Assembly (NCBI GenBank): GCA_965226915.1
Contig: CBDDEJ010000006.1
Coordinates: 290,105-354,104 of the forward strand
DNA length: 64,000 bases
Source of the DNA: Io17-Chloro-G2 sp965226915
GTDB lineage: Bacteria; Chloroflexota; Dehalococcoidia; Lucifugimonadales; UBA3495
Direction: 5' to 3'
This document shows, piece by piece, positions 1 through 9,700 of this stretch. The position numbers and the translations under genes were made by a program. Each line of letters begins with the position of its first letter. Position 1 is the first letter of the stretch. The notes below the pieces were generated by a model that had not been told where the DNA came from, did no database searches, and saw nothing but the letters and a program-made list of their open reading frames with translations.

Positions 1-1
1 C

Positions 2-361
2 ATGAAACTAAGCTGGCGCAAAGCCGAATACGTCCATGGAATCGCCGTGGCGGCGTTAGAAGCTCCCGGCCACTATCTGGAAAATTTCCGGGATTTGGCC
101 GACGATGAAGTGGTCAAGGCGGCCACCGCCCTTCGGGGAATCGGAAACTGGACCGCACAGTGGCTGTTGATCAGAGCTTTAGGTAGGCCCGATGGGTTGC
201 CCTTGGGCGACTTGGCCCTGAGAAGAGTGGTGTCCCAACTGTACTTTGACAACGTACCGGTGACCGACGCGCAAGTGGAAGATTTCTGCCAACAGTGGCG
301 GCCCTGGCGGACCTACGCCACCGTCTACTGGTTCACCGCCATGCGCCAGGGCATGGCCTAG
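2..361 (+). CDS. DNA-3-methyladenine glycosylase (AlkA/HhH-GPD), C-terminal part
   Basis: Base-excision repair glycosylase of the HhH-GPD superfamily, removing alkylated bases from DNA. The visible 119 residues hold the helix-hairpin-helix LRGIGNWTAQ (about residues 44-53), followed by LPLGDLALRR, in which Asp70 sits where the catalytic aspartate of AlkA lies. AlkA proteins are usually 200-300 residues, so the N-terminal part is outside the window and the ATG at position 2 is probably an internal methionine. The gene converges on ffh on the other strand, 57 bp away. The family is clear; the exact substrate class is inference. Confidence 0.8.
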   Translation: MKLSWRKAEYVHGIAVAALEAPGHYLENFRDLADDEVVKAATALRGIGNWTAQWLLIRALGRPDGLPLGDLALRRVVSQLYFDNVPVTDAQVEDFCQQWRPWRTYATVYWFTAMRQGMA

Positions 362-418
362 GCGAACCGGAAAACTTCCCCCGTTGCCCTCTGGGGTAAG
401 CCCACTCGGCGCCAGCCC

Positions 419-1753
419 CTACCGGAACAGGTTCATCAGCGCTTTGGGGTTGCGGCTTCGGGATAGCTGTTTGACCATCTTCTGAGTCTGTTGGAACTGC
501 TTCAATAGCTGGTTGATGTCGTAGGGGGTGGTTCCGCTGCCATCGGCGATACGGCGGCGGCGGCTACCTTTGATTAAGTCTGGATTGTGCCGCTCCTCGG
601 GTGTCATTGACCGGATGATGGCCTCCACGCGGCCCAACTGGGAATCATCCAGCGAGCCCGCCGGCATCTTTTTGGCCATCTGACCCATTCCGGGGATCAT
701 CTCCATGATCTGGCTCAGCGAGCCCATCTTTTTAACGCTCTGCAACTGCTGCAGAAAGTCTTCCAGATCGAAGGTGGCCTGACGGAACTTGCGCTCCATC
801 TCCTTGGCCTGGTCCTCGTCCACCGCTTCCTGGGCCTTTTCTATCAGGGTTAAGACGTCGCCCATAGCCAGGATGCGCGACGCCATGCGGTCGGGGTAAA
901 ACTGCTCCAGTGCGTCGGGACGCTCGCCCATTCCCACGAATTTGATGGGGACCCCGGCCACCCTGGTCACGGAAAGGGCGGCCCCGCCCCGGGCGTCACC
1001 GTCCATCTTGGTCAGGATCAGACCTGTGAGGTCCAGCCGCTGGTGAAACTCCTGGGCGGCATTCACGGCATCTTGGCCGGTCATGGAATCCAGCACCAGC
1101 ATGATTTCATGGGGAGAGATAGCTTTCTTGACTTCTTGGAGCTCCTCCATCAATTCGTCGTCGATGTGGAGACGTCCTCCGGTGTCGACAATGACCCAAT
1201 TCACGCCAAGTTGGCGCCCTTTTTCCAAACCGTTCTTGGACACCTGCACAACCGTGGACGACGCCGGGTCTTCGCTATACACAGGAACGTCCAATTGCCG
1301 GCCCAGGGTTTCCAACTGCTGGATTGCCGCGGGACGGCGCAGGTCCGCAGCCACCAACAATGATTTATGGCCTTGGCGCCTCAGGTTCAGGGCTAGTTTG
1401 GCGGCGGTGGTGGTCTTGCCCGAACCCTGGAGGCCGACCAGCATCAGGGCAGTTGTCGCTTGGCTGGAGGGTGTCAGCCGGTGGTCTCCGCCGCTGAGCA
1501 GGGTGGTGAGCTCCTCATGGACGATCTTTACCACCTGCTGCCCGGGAGTCAGGCTTTCCAGCACGTCGTTGCCCAGTGACCGTTCCTTGACAGCGGCCAC
1601 GAAATCCCGGGCCACCCTAAAATTGACGTCGGCCTCTAAAAGCGACCGGCGCACCAGCCCCAAAGCCTCGTCGATGTCCTTTTCAGTGAGGCGGCCCTTG
1701 CTGGTAAGCCGAGAGAAGATCCCGGTGAGTTTGTCTGTCAGATTGTCAAACAT
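419..1753 (-). CDS. ffh: Signal recognition particle protein Ffh (SRP54 GTPase)
   Basis: Cytosolic GTPase that binds signal sequences and 4.5S/6S SRP RNA and delivers ribosomes to FtsY. At 444 aa it has the normal length. The N domain covers about residues 1-95. The G domain has the P-loop GLQGSGKT (107-114), DTGGR (190-194) and TKMD (248-251). The methionine-rich M domain follows, with the SRP-RNA-binding stretch RGSRRRRIADGSG-like about residues 390-405. The start ATG is preceded by AGAAAGGA 9-10 nt upstream. It is a single gene with no operon partner visible. Confidence 0.97.
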   Translation of the reverse strand: MFDNLTDKLTGIFSRLTSKGRLTEKDIDEALGLVRRSLLEADVNFRVARDFVAAVKERSLGNDVLESLTPGQQVVKIVHEELTTLLSGGDHRLTPSSQATTALMLVGLQGSGKTTTAAKLALNLRRQGHKSLLVAADLRRPAAIQQLETLGRQLDVPVYSEDPASSTVVQVSKNGLEKGRQLGVNWVIVDTGGRLHIDDELMEELQEVKKAISPHEIMLVLDSMTGQDAVNAAQEFHQRLDLTGLILTKMDGDARGGAALSVTRVAGVPIKFVGMGERPDALEQFYPDRMASRILAMGDVLTLIEKAQEAVDEDQAKEMERKFRQATFDLEDFLQQLQSVKKMGSLSQIMEMIPGMGQMAKKMPAGSLDDSQLGRVEAIIRSMTPEERHNPDLIKGSRRRRIADGSGTTPYDINQLLKQFQQTQKMVKQLSRSRNPKALMNLFR

Positions 1754-2020
1754 CGATCAGTGTCCTTTCTAAGAAGGTTCTCCATATCCTAGCCGTCATG
1801 TTATTGCCAGCGTTTTGAACGAATTGCCGTATATATAACATATCACAGATAGATATTTACTTAGGCACACCAGACGGCGTCCTGGCCCCAAACGCATATG
1901 CTAAAATGCGATTGCCCGCAGGCGTGAAACAGGTGGGGGGATGAATGCATCGTAGCGGCAGTGTTCGGCGGCGCTCCTCGGTTCCCATTCCCTTGAATAT
2001 CTTGCGGTCAGGTTGATCGC

Positions 2021-4606
2021 TTGATACCCCAGCGTCTCGACATCCAAAACTTCCTTTGCTACCGGGAAGGCGTGCCCACGCTGGATTTTACCGGCATTCA
2101 CCTGGCTTGTCTTTGCGGCGGGAATGGCCACGGGAAATCCGCGCTGCTAGACGCCATCACCTGGTGTCTTTGGGGGAAAGCCCGTGGCAAGACTCAGGAT
2201 GAGCTGATCTCCTACGGCGCCACCGAGTGCCGGGTGCAATTGGAATTCACCTCTAGGGATGAGAACTACCGGGTGATCCGCAGCCATTCCAGGGGTGGAG
2301 GCCGCCGCCGCCAGGGCGCCTCGGACCTCCAGATGCAGATTCTAAACGGCGGCGAATCCCAACCCATCACCGGCAACACCATCCGCGAGTCTCAGGCAAA
2401 GATAGAACAGACCGTGGGCATGGACTACGACACCTTCATCAACACCGCTTTTTTGTTGCAGGGCAGGGCTGACGAATTCACCAACAAACCGCCTCGGGAA
2501 CGGCAGGCGGTGCTGGCCAAGATCCTAAGTCTGGAGACCTACGACCAGTTGCAGGAACGCGCCCGAGGGAAATACGGCGAGGCGGCTGCCTCAACGGCGG
2601 AACTGGGCGGCCGGCTGGGGGAGATGCGCCGCCAGATCGAAGATATTGGCGACCCCGCCGAGGAACTGAAAGGCATCGACCTGCATCTGGCGGCGTTGGA
2701 CGGCCGTTTGGACGGGAAACGCCGGGAAACCGTGGACCTCCGAGACCAGGTGAACCGGCTGGCCGTCCGCCGCGAGCAGCTTCCGGTGATGGAAGAACGG
2801 ATGAAAAACATTCGTCAGGACATCGTCCAGTTGCAGGAGGCTCAAGGTTCTTCCCAAAGGCGCATCGGCCAGTTCCAGGACGTGATCCAACAGGGTGAAT
2901 CCATCCGCGAGGGAGCCGCCCGCCTTGCCCAGGCCCGCAGCCAGCTTGATTCCTTGGAAAAAGCCCGGCAAAGTCACGACCTTTTAACCCAAAAGAGAGA
3001 CCCTTTAGCCGCGGCCATCCAGGTATCCCGTGCCCGGCTGGAAACCCAGATCGAAGGTCTGCGGGTACGTGTTGAAAGCGAACTTCCCGCCAAAGCGCAC
3101 GCCGAACCTGGGTTGGCCGCCGATCTGGTGGAAGCCCAAAAAGTGGAGAATGAATCGCAAAGGCAATCCCTAGAGATAGTTAGCCTCCGAGAGCAGGCCC
3201 AGTCCCTGGCAACCCAGATCGGCGAATCCCAAAGCACTGCCCTTAGGTATGAGGCCGAGGGCAAGGAGCTGAACCTAAAACTGGAGATCCTGCGGCGGCA
3301 GGACCAGGAGGACGCCGTTTGTCCCCTATGCCAAACCCCGTTGGACCAGGATAGCTGCGCCCGTATGGAAGATACCTTCCAATCCCAGGTGGAAGACAAG
3401 CGAAACCTTTTCCGGAAAAACCGGGCCCATCTGACGGCTCTGGAAACCCGCCGGGAAGAGTTTGAACGGGAGCTTCCTTTGAGAGAGAAGGCGGTGGCCG
3501 ACGCCCAGCGAAAATCGGCTCTCAAGATCCAGGAATTGCACGGCAAGATTCTAGAATCCAGGCAAGCCCAGCAGGAGTTAGGCGACGCGACAGTCCAGTT
3601 GGATTCCGCCCGGAAGCTATTGGAATCATCGGAATATGCCGCCGATGAACAGGCCCAACTAGACGGGCTGGACCGGGAACTAAAAACGCTAAATTACGAC
3701 GGCCAAGCCCGCCAGATAGCCTACCAGCAGACGCGGGACCTGCAACCCTTTGAAGAGCAGGAAAGACAGTTGGCCCAGGCGCTGGAGTCTCTTCCCCAAG
3801 AGGAGCAAACACTTTCCTCTTCGGGCGAAATGCTGGCGCGGCGCACCGGGGAACTGAAGCGGCAAACCCTGGAGCATCAGGCCGAAACCGAGGCGATGGC
3901 CCAATTGCCCCAATTGGAAACCAAGCTAGGAGAGTTGAGCCAGGAAGTTCGCTCACTAGAAGACCAACGTGAAGCGGCGGTGGCCAGACAAGGGTATCTC
4001 AAGGGCCAATCGTTGCGCCGAGATGAACTAGGCGAGGAAGAAACACAGGGGGCTCAGCGGCTAAAAGCCCTGGAAGAGGACCAGGGCGTCTACCAGGAAT
4101 TGACCAACGCCTTCGGCCGCAGAGGCGTTCAGGCCATGCTCATCGAGACGGTGATCCCCCTGCTCGAAGAGGAGACAAACGTGTTGCTGGCCCGCATGAC
4201 CGACAACCGCATGCACGTCAAGCTGGAGACCCAGAGGGAGCGGAGCACCGGCCAGGGTGAGCCCATTGAAACATTGGAGATCAACGTCAGCGACGAGTTG
4301 GGCCCCCGCAGCTATGAGATGTACAGCGGCGGCGAGGCGTTCCGGGTAAACCTGGCCATGCGCATCGCCCTGTCCAAGGTGCTGGCCCAAAGAATCGGCG
4401 CTCCCCTGCCAACCCTGTTCATCGACGAGGGGTTCGGCACTCAAGACGCCGCCGGCCGGGAGCGCATCTTGGATGTCATTGGCGCCATAGAAGACGACTT
4501 CGAAAAGATCATCGTCATCACCCACCTGGACGACATGAAGGACGTGTTCCCGGTGCGAATAGAGGTCCAGAAGGACGGCGACGGTTCCACCTTCTGGATC
4601 AGTTAG
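2021..4606 (+). CDS. sbcC: SbcC/Rad50-like SMC-family exonuclease ATPase
   Basis: Large ATPase subunit of the SbcCD (Rad50-Mre11 type) nuclease, which processes DNA hairpins and ends. 861 aa. The Walker A GGNGHGKS lies at 33-40, with long coiled coils on both sides of a zinc hook CPLC at 434-437. The ABC signature YSGGE is at 768-772 and the Walker B LFIDE at 799-803. The start is a TTG with only a weak AGG upstream; no better in-frame start precedes the conserved N-terminal strand. Unusually, no sbcD is adjacent. The only candidate partner here is the short phosphoesterase at 20881, 16 kb away. Confidence 0.92.
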   Translation: MIPQRLDIQNFLCYREGVPTLDFTGIHLACLCGGNGHGKSALLDAITWCLWGKARGKTQDELISYGATECRVQLEFTSRDENYRVIRSHSRGGGRRRQGASDLQMQILNGGESQPITGNTIRESQAKIEQTVGMDYDTFINTAFLLQGRADEFTNKPPRERQAVLAKILSLETYDQLQERARGKYGEAAASTAELGGRLGEMRRQIEDIGDPAEELKGIDLHLAALDGRLDGKRRETVDLRDQVNRLAVRREQLPVMEERMKNIRQDIVQLQEAQGSSQRRIGQFQDVIQQGESIREGAARLAQARSQLDSLEKARQSHDLLTQKRDPLAAAIQVSRARLETQIEGLRVRVESELPAKAHAEPGLAADLVEAQKVENESQRQSLEIVSLREQAQSLATQIGESQSTALRYEAEGKELNLKLEILRRQDQEDAVCPLCQTPLDQDSCARMEDTFQSQVEDKRNLFRKNRAHLTALETRREEFERELPLREKAVADAQRKSALKIQELHGKILESRQAQQELGDATVQLDSARKLLESSEYAADEQAQLDGLDRELKTLNYDGQARQIAYQQTRDLQPFEEQERQLAQALESLPQEEQTLSSSGEMLARRTGELKRQTLEHQAETEAMAQLPQLETKLGELSQEVRSLEDQREAAVARQGYLKGQSLRRDELGEEETQGAQRLKALEEDQGVYQELTNAFGRRGVQAMLIETVIPLLEEETNVLLARMTDNRMHVKLETQRERSTGQGEPIETLEINVSDELGPRSYEMYSGGEAFRVNLAMRIALSKVLAQRIGAPLPTLFIDEGFGTQDAAGRERILDVIGAIEDDFEKIIVITHLDDMKDVFPVRIEVQKDGDGSTFWIS

Positions 4607-4718
4607 CGTGGCTTTTTATAGCGATAAACGTCATGCTGAGCCCGGCGCGGCGGCGAAGTATCTGGTGGGGGGTGTTCCCGCCACAACTCCAACGGCGGCC
4701 CAATCGAGAGAGAGCCAC

Positions 4719-5195
4719 GTGACGAATCAGGAAATTTCAAAAATCACCGTTAGGCGGGCCATCGGCTCGGACCTAGAAACCATCGCCGGTTTCAATGCGG
4801 CTATGGCCCAAGAGACAGAAGGCAAAACCCTGGACCTGGAACGCCTAAAGTTGGGCGTGGCGGCTGTGCTTGGGGACGACAAGCTGGGTTTTTATCTGTT
4901 GGCGGAAATCCGGGAACAGGTGGTTGGGCAGCTGATGATCACCACAGAGTGGAGCGATTGGCGGAACGCCTACTTTTGGTGGATCCAGAGCGTTTATGTC
5001 GCTTCCGGTTTTCGGCGTCAAGGCGTCTACCGCGCCCTGGACAATCACGTAAGAGCCGAAGCAGGTAATCTACCAAATGTATGCGGTCTGCGGCTCTACG
5101 TGGACCGGGACAACCACATAGCCCAAGCGGTGTACGCCGGGCTGAACATGCAACATTCCAATTACGACATGTACGAGATCGACTTTATTCTTTAG
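4719..5195 (+). CDS. GNAT family N-acetyltransferase
   Basis: Acetyl-CoA-dependent N-acetyltransferase of unknown substrate. About 158 aa from the GTG at 4719. The core reads ITVRRA at the first strand, then ESVYV/QSVYVASGFRRQGVYRAL, where RRQGVY is the pyrophosphate-binding loop, and a C-terminal LYVDRDNHIAQAVYAGLNM typical of GNAT motif B. I chose the GTG at 4719 because GAGAGAGAG lies 5-13 nt upstream. The frame is open back to 4608, but those 37 codons look non-coding. The gene follows sbcC by about 110 bp on the same strand. Confidence 0.85.
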   Translation: MTNQEISKITVRRAIGSDLETIAGFNAAMAQETEGKTLDLERLKLGVAAVLGDDKLGFYLLAEIREQVVGQLMITTEWSDWRNAYFWWIQSVYVASGFRRQGVYRALDNHVRAEAGNLPNVCGLRLYVDRDNHIAQAVYAGLNMQHSNYDMYEIDFIL

Positions 5196-5257
5196 GCGTA
5201 TTCAGCGGAAGCGAGTCAGTTTTGTAATTGGCCGAGATGTTTCTGGGCAGTGGCGGA

Positions 5258-5345
5258 AATCCCCCCAACCCTCTTTACAAAGGAGGGCAAACTTGCCCGC
5301 TTTCGCAACGGGAGGGCCAAATATCCCCCTTTGCAAACGGGGATT
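5258..5345. repeat. Cluster of three related short hairpins
   Basis: Three consecutive stem-loops built on CCC..TTT.CAAA..GGG lie between the GNAT gene and the PPOX gene: CCCTCTTTACAAAGGAGGG, CCCGCTTTCGCAACGGGAGGG and CCCCCTTTGCAAACGGGG. They look like one short interspersed palindrome repeated with variation. The third could also stop transcription, but no T-run follows. Confidence 0.5.
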
Positions 5346-5427
5346 TAAGCAGCCTGTCTATGAACCCGTCAACAGCAGGACAAACCCTTAGAGAACCCGA
5401 TACTGCCGAAACTTAGGAGGTAAAACC

Positions 5428-5847
5428 ATGCTGCCGGAAAACATAAAAGCTTTCGTCGCAGAGACCAATCGCGGAGTTCTGACCACCTTCCGCCGCGACG
5501 GGGCCGCCCAAATGAGCATCATCACCTGCGGGCCCTACCGCGATGGAGTGGCCTTCACCACCACCGCCAAACGGGCCAAGCTGCTGAATCTGCAACGGGA
5601 CTCCCGCTGTTCTCTACTGATCTCCAACGAGAACTGGTGGGGATTCGTGGTGCTGGAAGGCCGGGCCCATATCATTTCCGCCGCCAACACCGGCGCCGAT
5701 GAATACCGCGACGCCCTGCGGGATGTCTACCGCACCGCCGCCCGTGAGGAGCACTCCAACTGGGAGGAGTACGATCAAGCTATGCGCGACGACAAACGCT
5801 CGGCTATCATCGTCATTGCCGAGCGGATCTATGGGACTGGGGCATAG
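5428..5847 (+). CDS. PPOX-class (pyridoxamine 5'-phosphate oxidase fold) flavin/F420-dependent protein
   Basis: 139-aa split-barrel protein of the PPOX superfamily; such proteins use FMN or F420, and the substrate cannot be read from the sequence. Evidence is the pattern NRGVLTTFRRDGAAQMSIITCGPYRDGVAFTTT (N-terminal strands), then KRAKLLNLQRDSRCSLLI and a late VLEGRAHII, in the standard order. The ATG is preceded by a strong AGGAGG 7 nt upstream (5416-5421). The gene stands alone and converges on mutM, with 10 bp between stop codons. Confidence 0.88.
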   Translation: MLPENIKAFVAETNRGVLTTFRRDGAAQMSIITCGPYRDGVAFTTTAKRAKLLNLQRDSRCSLLISNENWWGFVVLEGRAHIISAANTGADEYRDALRDVYRTAAREEHSNWEEYDQAMRDDKRSAIIVIAERIYGTGA

Positions 5848-5857
5848 CGCTGACTTT

Positions 5858-6679
5858 TCACCGCTGACACCGGCGGCAAAAGTAGGTTCCCCGAGCCCTG
5901 ATCCTTGTTCCCGAGATGGGGCCGCTGCAACTAGGGCATGGGGCGCCGTCTTTGCGGGGGATTGACCAGGTGTGCATGCCCATGGGCGGGTCGGGCCATT
6001 GTTCATCTCTCGCCTCATCGTATGCCGCCAGCGCCGTGTTAAATGCGGTTTTGATCGTACCGGTCAGATTGCTTACCTCTCGTTTGGAAAGTTTATCGGC
6101 GGGCCTTGAGGGACGTATCCTCGCCAGATACAAAGCCTCGTCTGCGTATAGGTTGCCCATGCCCGCCACAATCGATTGTTCCAACAGCAAGGCTTTAACC
6201 GGTGCGTTTCTGCCCGTTAACGCCTTGGTCAACGTTTCGGGTGTGAAATCCTCACCCAGCGGGTCGGTCCCCAAGGTCGGCAGCACGTCTTGAGGGTCGT
6301 CCACTAGCCACATCTTGGCGAACTTACGCCCGTCGATGAACCGCAGCTCCCGGTTTCCGTCTAGGCCGAATGTGTGGCGGACCATGGCGTGGGCCGGTTG
6401 TGATGCAGGCTCAATGCACAGTCCGCCGGTCATGCCAAGGTGCAGGATTAGAGTAGGTGCACGGCATGCCGTGCACCCGCTTAATGGCAAGAGAAGGTAT
6501 TTCCCCAGGCGGTTAACCTCTTGGACCTTGGTCCCCATCAGATCCAGCACGAAATCTTCCAGTGCAGGCGCCTTGAGGGCCTTTGGCCAGCCCACGTCAG
6601 CCCGGGTAAAGGTGCTGCCGGGCAGACCCGCTTTGATGAGATAACGGCGGGTGTTTTCGACTTCTGGGAGTTCGGGCAT
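5858..6679 (-). CDS. mutM: Formamidopyrimidine-DNA glycosylase (Fpg/MutM)
   Basis: Bifunctional glycosylase/AP lyase that excises 8-oxoguanine and formamidopyrimidines. 273 aa. It starts MPELPEVE, giving the catalytic Pro2 (after Met removal) and Glu3. Lys60 in RLGKYLLL corresponds to the conserved beta-lysine. A C-terminal zinc finger has Cys248, 251, 268 and 271. Oddity: between LLLPLSG and LILHLGMTG there are about eight extra residues (CTACRAPT). They are encoded by a 22-bp perfect palindrome at 6456-6477, a copy of an interspersed repeat inserted in frame. Another copy lies just upstream of the start codon. All catalytic residues remain, so the enzyme is probably active. Confidence 0.95.
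   Translation of the reverse strand: MPELPEVENTRRYLIKAGLPGSTFTRADVGWPKALKAPALEDFVLDLMGTKVQEVNRLGKYLLLPLSGCTACRAPTLILHLGMTGGLCIEPASQPAHAMVRHTFGLDGNRELRFIDGRKFAKMWLVDDPQDVLPTLGTDPLGEDFTPETLTKALTGRNAPVKALLLEQSIVAGMGNLYADEALYLARIRPSRPADKLSKREVSNLTGTIKTAFNTALAAYDEARDEQWPDPPMGMHTWSIPRKDGAPCPSCSGPISGTRIRARGTYFCRRCQR
6456..6477. repeat. GC-rich palindromic repeat inside mutM
   Basis: Perfect 22-bp palindrome GGTGCACGGCATGCCGTGCA followed by CC. It shares the ACGGCATGCCGT core with the intergenic copies at 6697, 15202 and 15954, but here it lies within coding sequence and keeps the mutM frame. Confidence 0.85.
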
Positions 6680-6696
6680 AGTCTGTTTCGCATGGG

Positions 6697-6724
6697 GTAG
6701 GGCACGGCATGCCGTGCACCTACG
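6697..6724. repeat. GC-rich palindromic repeat upstream of mutM
   Basis: 28-bp near-palindrome around the core GGCACGGCATGCCGTGC, bounded by GTAG and CTAC. It lies between the mutM start (6679) and the ileS stop (6742), in the transcript leader of mutM. Confidence 0.8.
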
Positions 6725-6741
6725 GTAGATTTGGCGGCAGT

Positions 6742-9700
6742 TTAAACGCGCTTTACTCCCAAGGTCACGTCCAGCTTTTCCACCTTCACCGTCTCGGTTT
6801 TGGCGGCGTCGCTAGGAGGCGCTGAGACCAATTCGTCTGATAGTGTCTCCTGGCGGATGTACCCGGCGAACTGGCCGGTAATGACGTTGGCGATCTCATC
6901 GGGCGCCTGGTAGTAGGTGACGATGCGGTCGGTCAGTTCGAACTCAGCATCGCGGCGCAGGTTTTGAATATGGTGAACCACGTCCCGAGCCACTCCCTCT
7001 TCTGCCAGGTCCGGGGTGATCACAGTTTCCACGGCAACCGCATAGGGGCCGTCTTGCACGTCGGCGTAACCGCTTTCTTTCGCGGATTTAGTCACATTGA
7101 TATCCTCGTAGTCCAACTGGACCGGAGAGCCGGTTAGATCCGCTAACGTTATTCGAACCGACCCATCGGCATCGATGGCCGCCACGATTTGTTTGGGGTC
7201 CATAGCCGCCAAAGCATCTACGATCGACTGGGTATTGGCCCCGTGCTTCGGGCCGATGTTGGCCAAGTTTGGGGAAACGGTCCATTCCCAAAAATCGTTG
7301 CCCTCGGCTTCACCCGCCACCGCTATTTCAACACTCTTGACATTTATCTCGTCCACCAGTTGAGTGATCTTGGGTTCGAGACCCAGCCTTTCAACATCGC
7401 TCCTAAGCAACACCTTCATCGATTTCAGCGGCTGGCGCACGCGCAATCCCACTTTAGACCGGGCGCTGCGGCCCATGCTGGAAATTCGCATGACCAATTG
7501 GGTGGCATCCTCCAGTTGTTTGTCGACCAACGAAGCGTCGGCTTCTGGGAACAGCGCCAGGTGGACGCTGTCCGGAGCATCTGCATCGACAGATTTGACC
7601 AGGTTTTGGTACAGCTCCTCGGCCACAAAGGGGGCCAACGGCGCCATCAAGCGGGCCACCGTTTCCAAGCACGTGTAGAGGCTGATGTAGGCCGACAGTT
7701 TGTCACCGTCGTTTTCGCTCTTCCAGAACCGGCGGCGGCTGCGGCGGACGTACCAGTTGGACAGCTGATCGATGAACTCCTGGATGCGCCGTCCGGCATT
7801 GGTTGGGTCGTAGCCGCTCAAATAGCCGTCCACCTGGGTGATCAGCGTGTTCAGTTCCGATAGTATCCAACGGTCCAACTCGTTCTCAGGCTTCCAACCG
7901 TCGGGTTTGTGTTCCGGGTTGAACTGATCGATTGAAGCGTAATTGGTGAAGAAAGAGAAAACGTTCCACAGGGTAAGCATGACCCGCCGCAAGGTCTCGT
8001 TGACCAGCTTGGACGAGAACCGCCTGGCTTCTCCGGGATGGGAGGCGGTAAAGAGGTACCAGCGCAGAGCGTCGGCTCCGTGCTCGTCCAAAACACTCAG
8101 GGGCTCCACAACATTGCCCACCCGTTTGCTCATCTTCTGGCCCCGCTCGTCCAGAATCAGACCCAGGCAGATGACGTTCTTGTACGATGGCTCGCCCTGC
8201 AGCAAGGTGGACAGGGCGTGGAGGCTGTAGAACCAACCCCTAGTCTGGTCCACCGCCTCGCAGATGTAATCGGCGGGGAATTTCCCCTCCTTTCTAAGTT
8301 GCGTGACGTCGGCGTTATCCAACACGTGCCACTGGGCGAAGGGCATGGCGCCGGAATCAAACCAAGCGTCCATGACCTCGGGAATGCGCCGCATCTGCCC
8401 GGCGCAACCGCTGCCGGAGCCATTGGAAGAAGGGCACTGGAGCACGATGTCATCAACATAAGGGCGGTGCAGGTCCAGGTTTTCCAAAGACGCTCGTTGT
8501 TCAGGCAATGCCATTGTCTTTAGCTCGGCCACGCTGCCGGCGCATACGGTATGACCGCAATCAGCGCACTGCCAGATGGGAATCGGCGTGCCCCAGTAAC
8601 GTTCCCGGGAGATGGCCCAGTCTACATTGTTGCGCAACCACTCTCCGAAGCGGCCTTCTTTGATGTAGTCGGGATACCAGTTGATGTCGCCGTTGCCGCC
8701 AATCAACTTGTCTTTTACGGCTGAGGTGCGGATGTACCAAGAGTTTTTGGCGTAGTAGAGCAGGGGCGTCTCGCAGCGCCAACAGAAAGGATAAGTGTGC
8801 CGGTAAACGGCCCTATGATGCAACAAGCCCCGGGCTTGCAGGTCGGCCATGATGTCCTCGTCGGCATCCTTTACGAACTTGCCGGCGAAGGGGTATTCCC
8901 CGGTGATGTTGCCCAGCAGATCGACGGGCTGCACGAAGGCGAGACCCTTTTCCCGGCCCAGGGAAAGGTCCTCATCGCCGAAGGCCGGAGCGATATGGAC
9001 AATACCCGTGCCGTCCTCCATGGAAACGAAGTCGGCGGCGACCACTTGAGGCGCAAACTCGGCGGTCTCCTGTAACTCAGAACTCCCAGAATCCGCCGCC
9101 ACACCGAACCGGCGCACCTGCGAGCCGTATTTAGCCGGGTCGTACAAAGGCTCGTAGGAGATTCCAACCAGGCTGGAGCCGATCAACGATTCGACGATGG
9201 AGGAGTCCTGTCGGAGGTTGGTTTCCAACAAGGGAGTGGCTAGGACCAGCCGTTCGGCGTTGCCGTCCTCATCAACTATTTCCACCAGGGAATACTCGGC
9301 GTTGGAATCCACCGCCAGCGCGGTGTTGCCCGGCAACGTCCAGGGGGTGGTGGTCCAGGCAAGCAGGTAAGTGGGGACGGGAAGGCCCGGTTCCACTTGC
9401 CACGAATCCAACGGCAGCGTGACCCGGAATTTCACGAACACCGATGGGTCGGGCGTGTCTTCATGGTAGCCCAGAGCGACTTCGTGAGAGCTCAGGCTGG
9501 TGACGCAGCGGGGGCAATGGGGGGTGCCTTTCATGCCTTGGTACAACAGGCCCTTGTCCCACAACTCTTTCAGGATCCACCAACCGGTCTCGATGTAGTC
9601 GTTCTGGAGGGTCACGTAGGGGTCTGCCATGTCCACCCAGTAGCCGATGCGGTCGGTCATGACCTCCCATTCTTTGACGTAGCGGAAAACGCTTTCGCGG

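Noticed and set aside
5228..5416. 62-codon plus-strand frame between GNAT and PPOX genes
   Set aside because: It is made of the hairpin repeats; proline/glycine-rich translation with no start signal.
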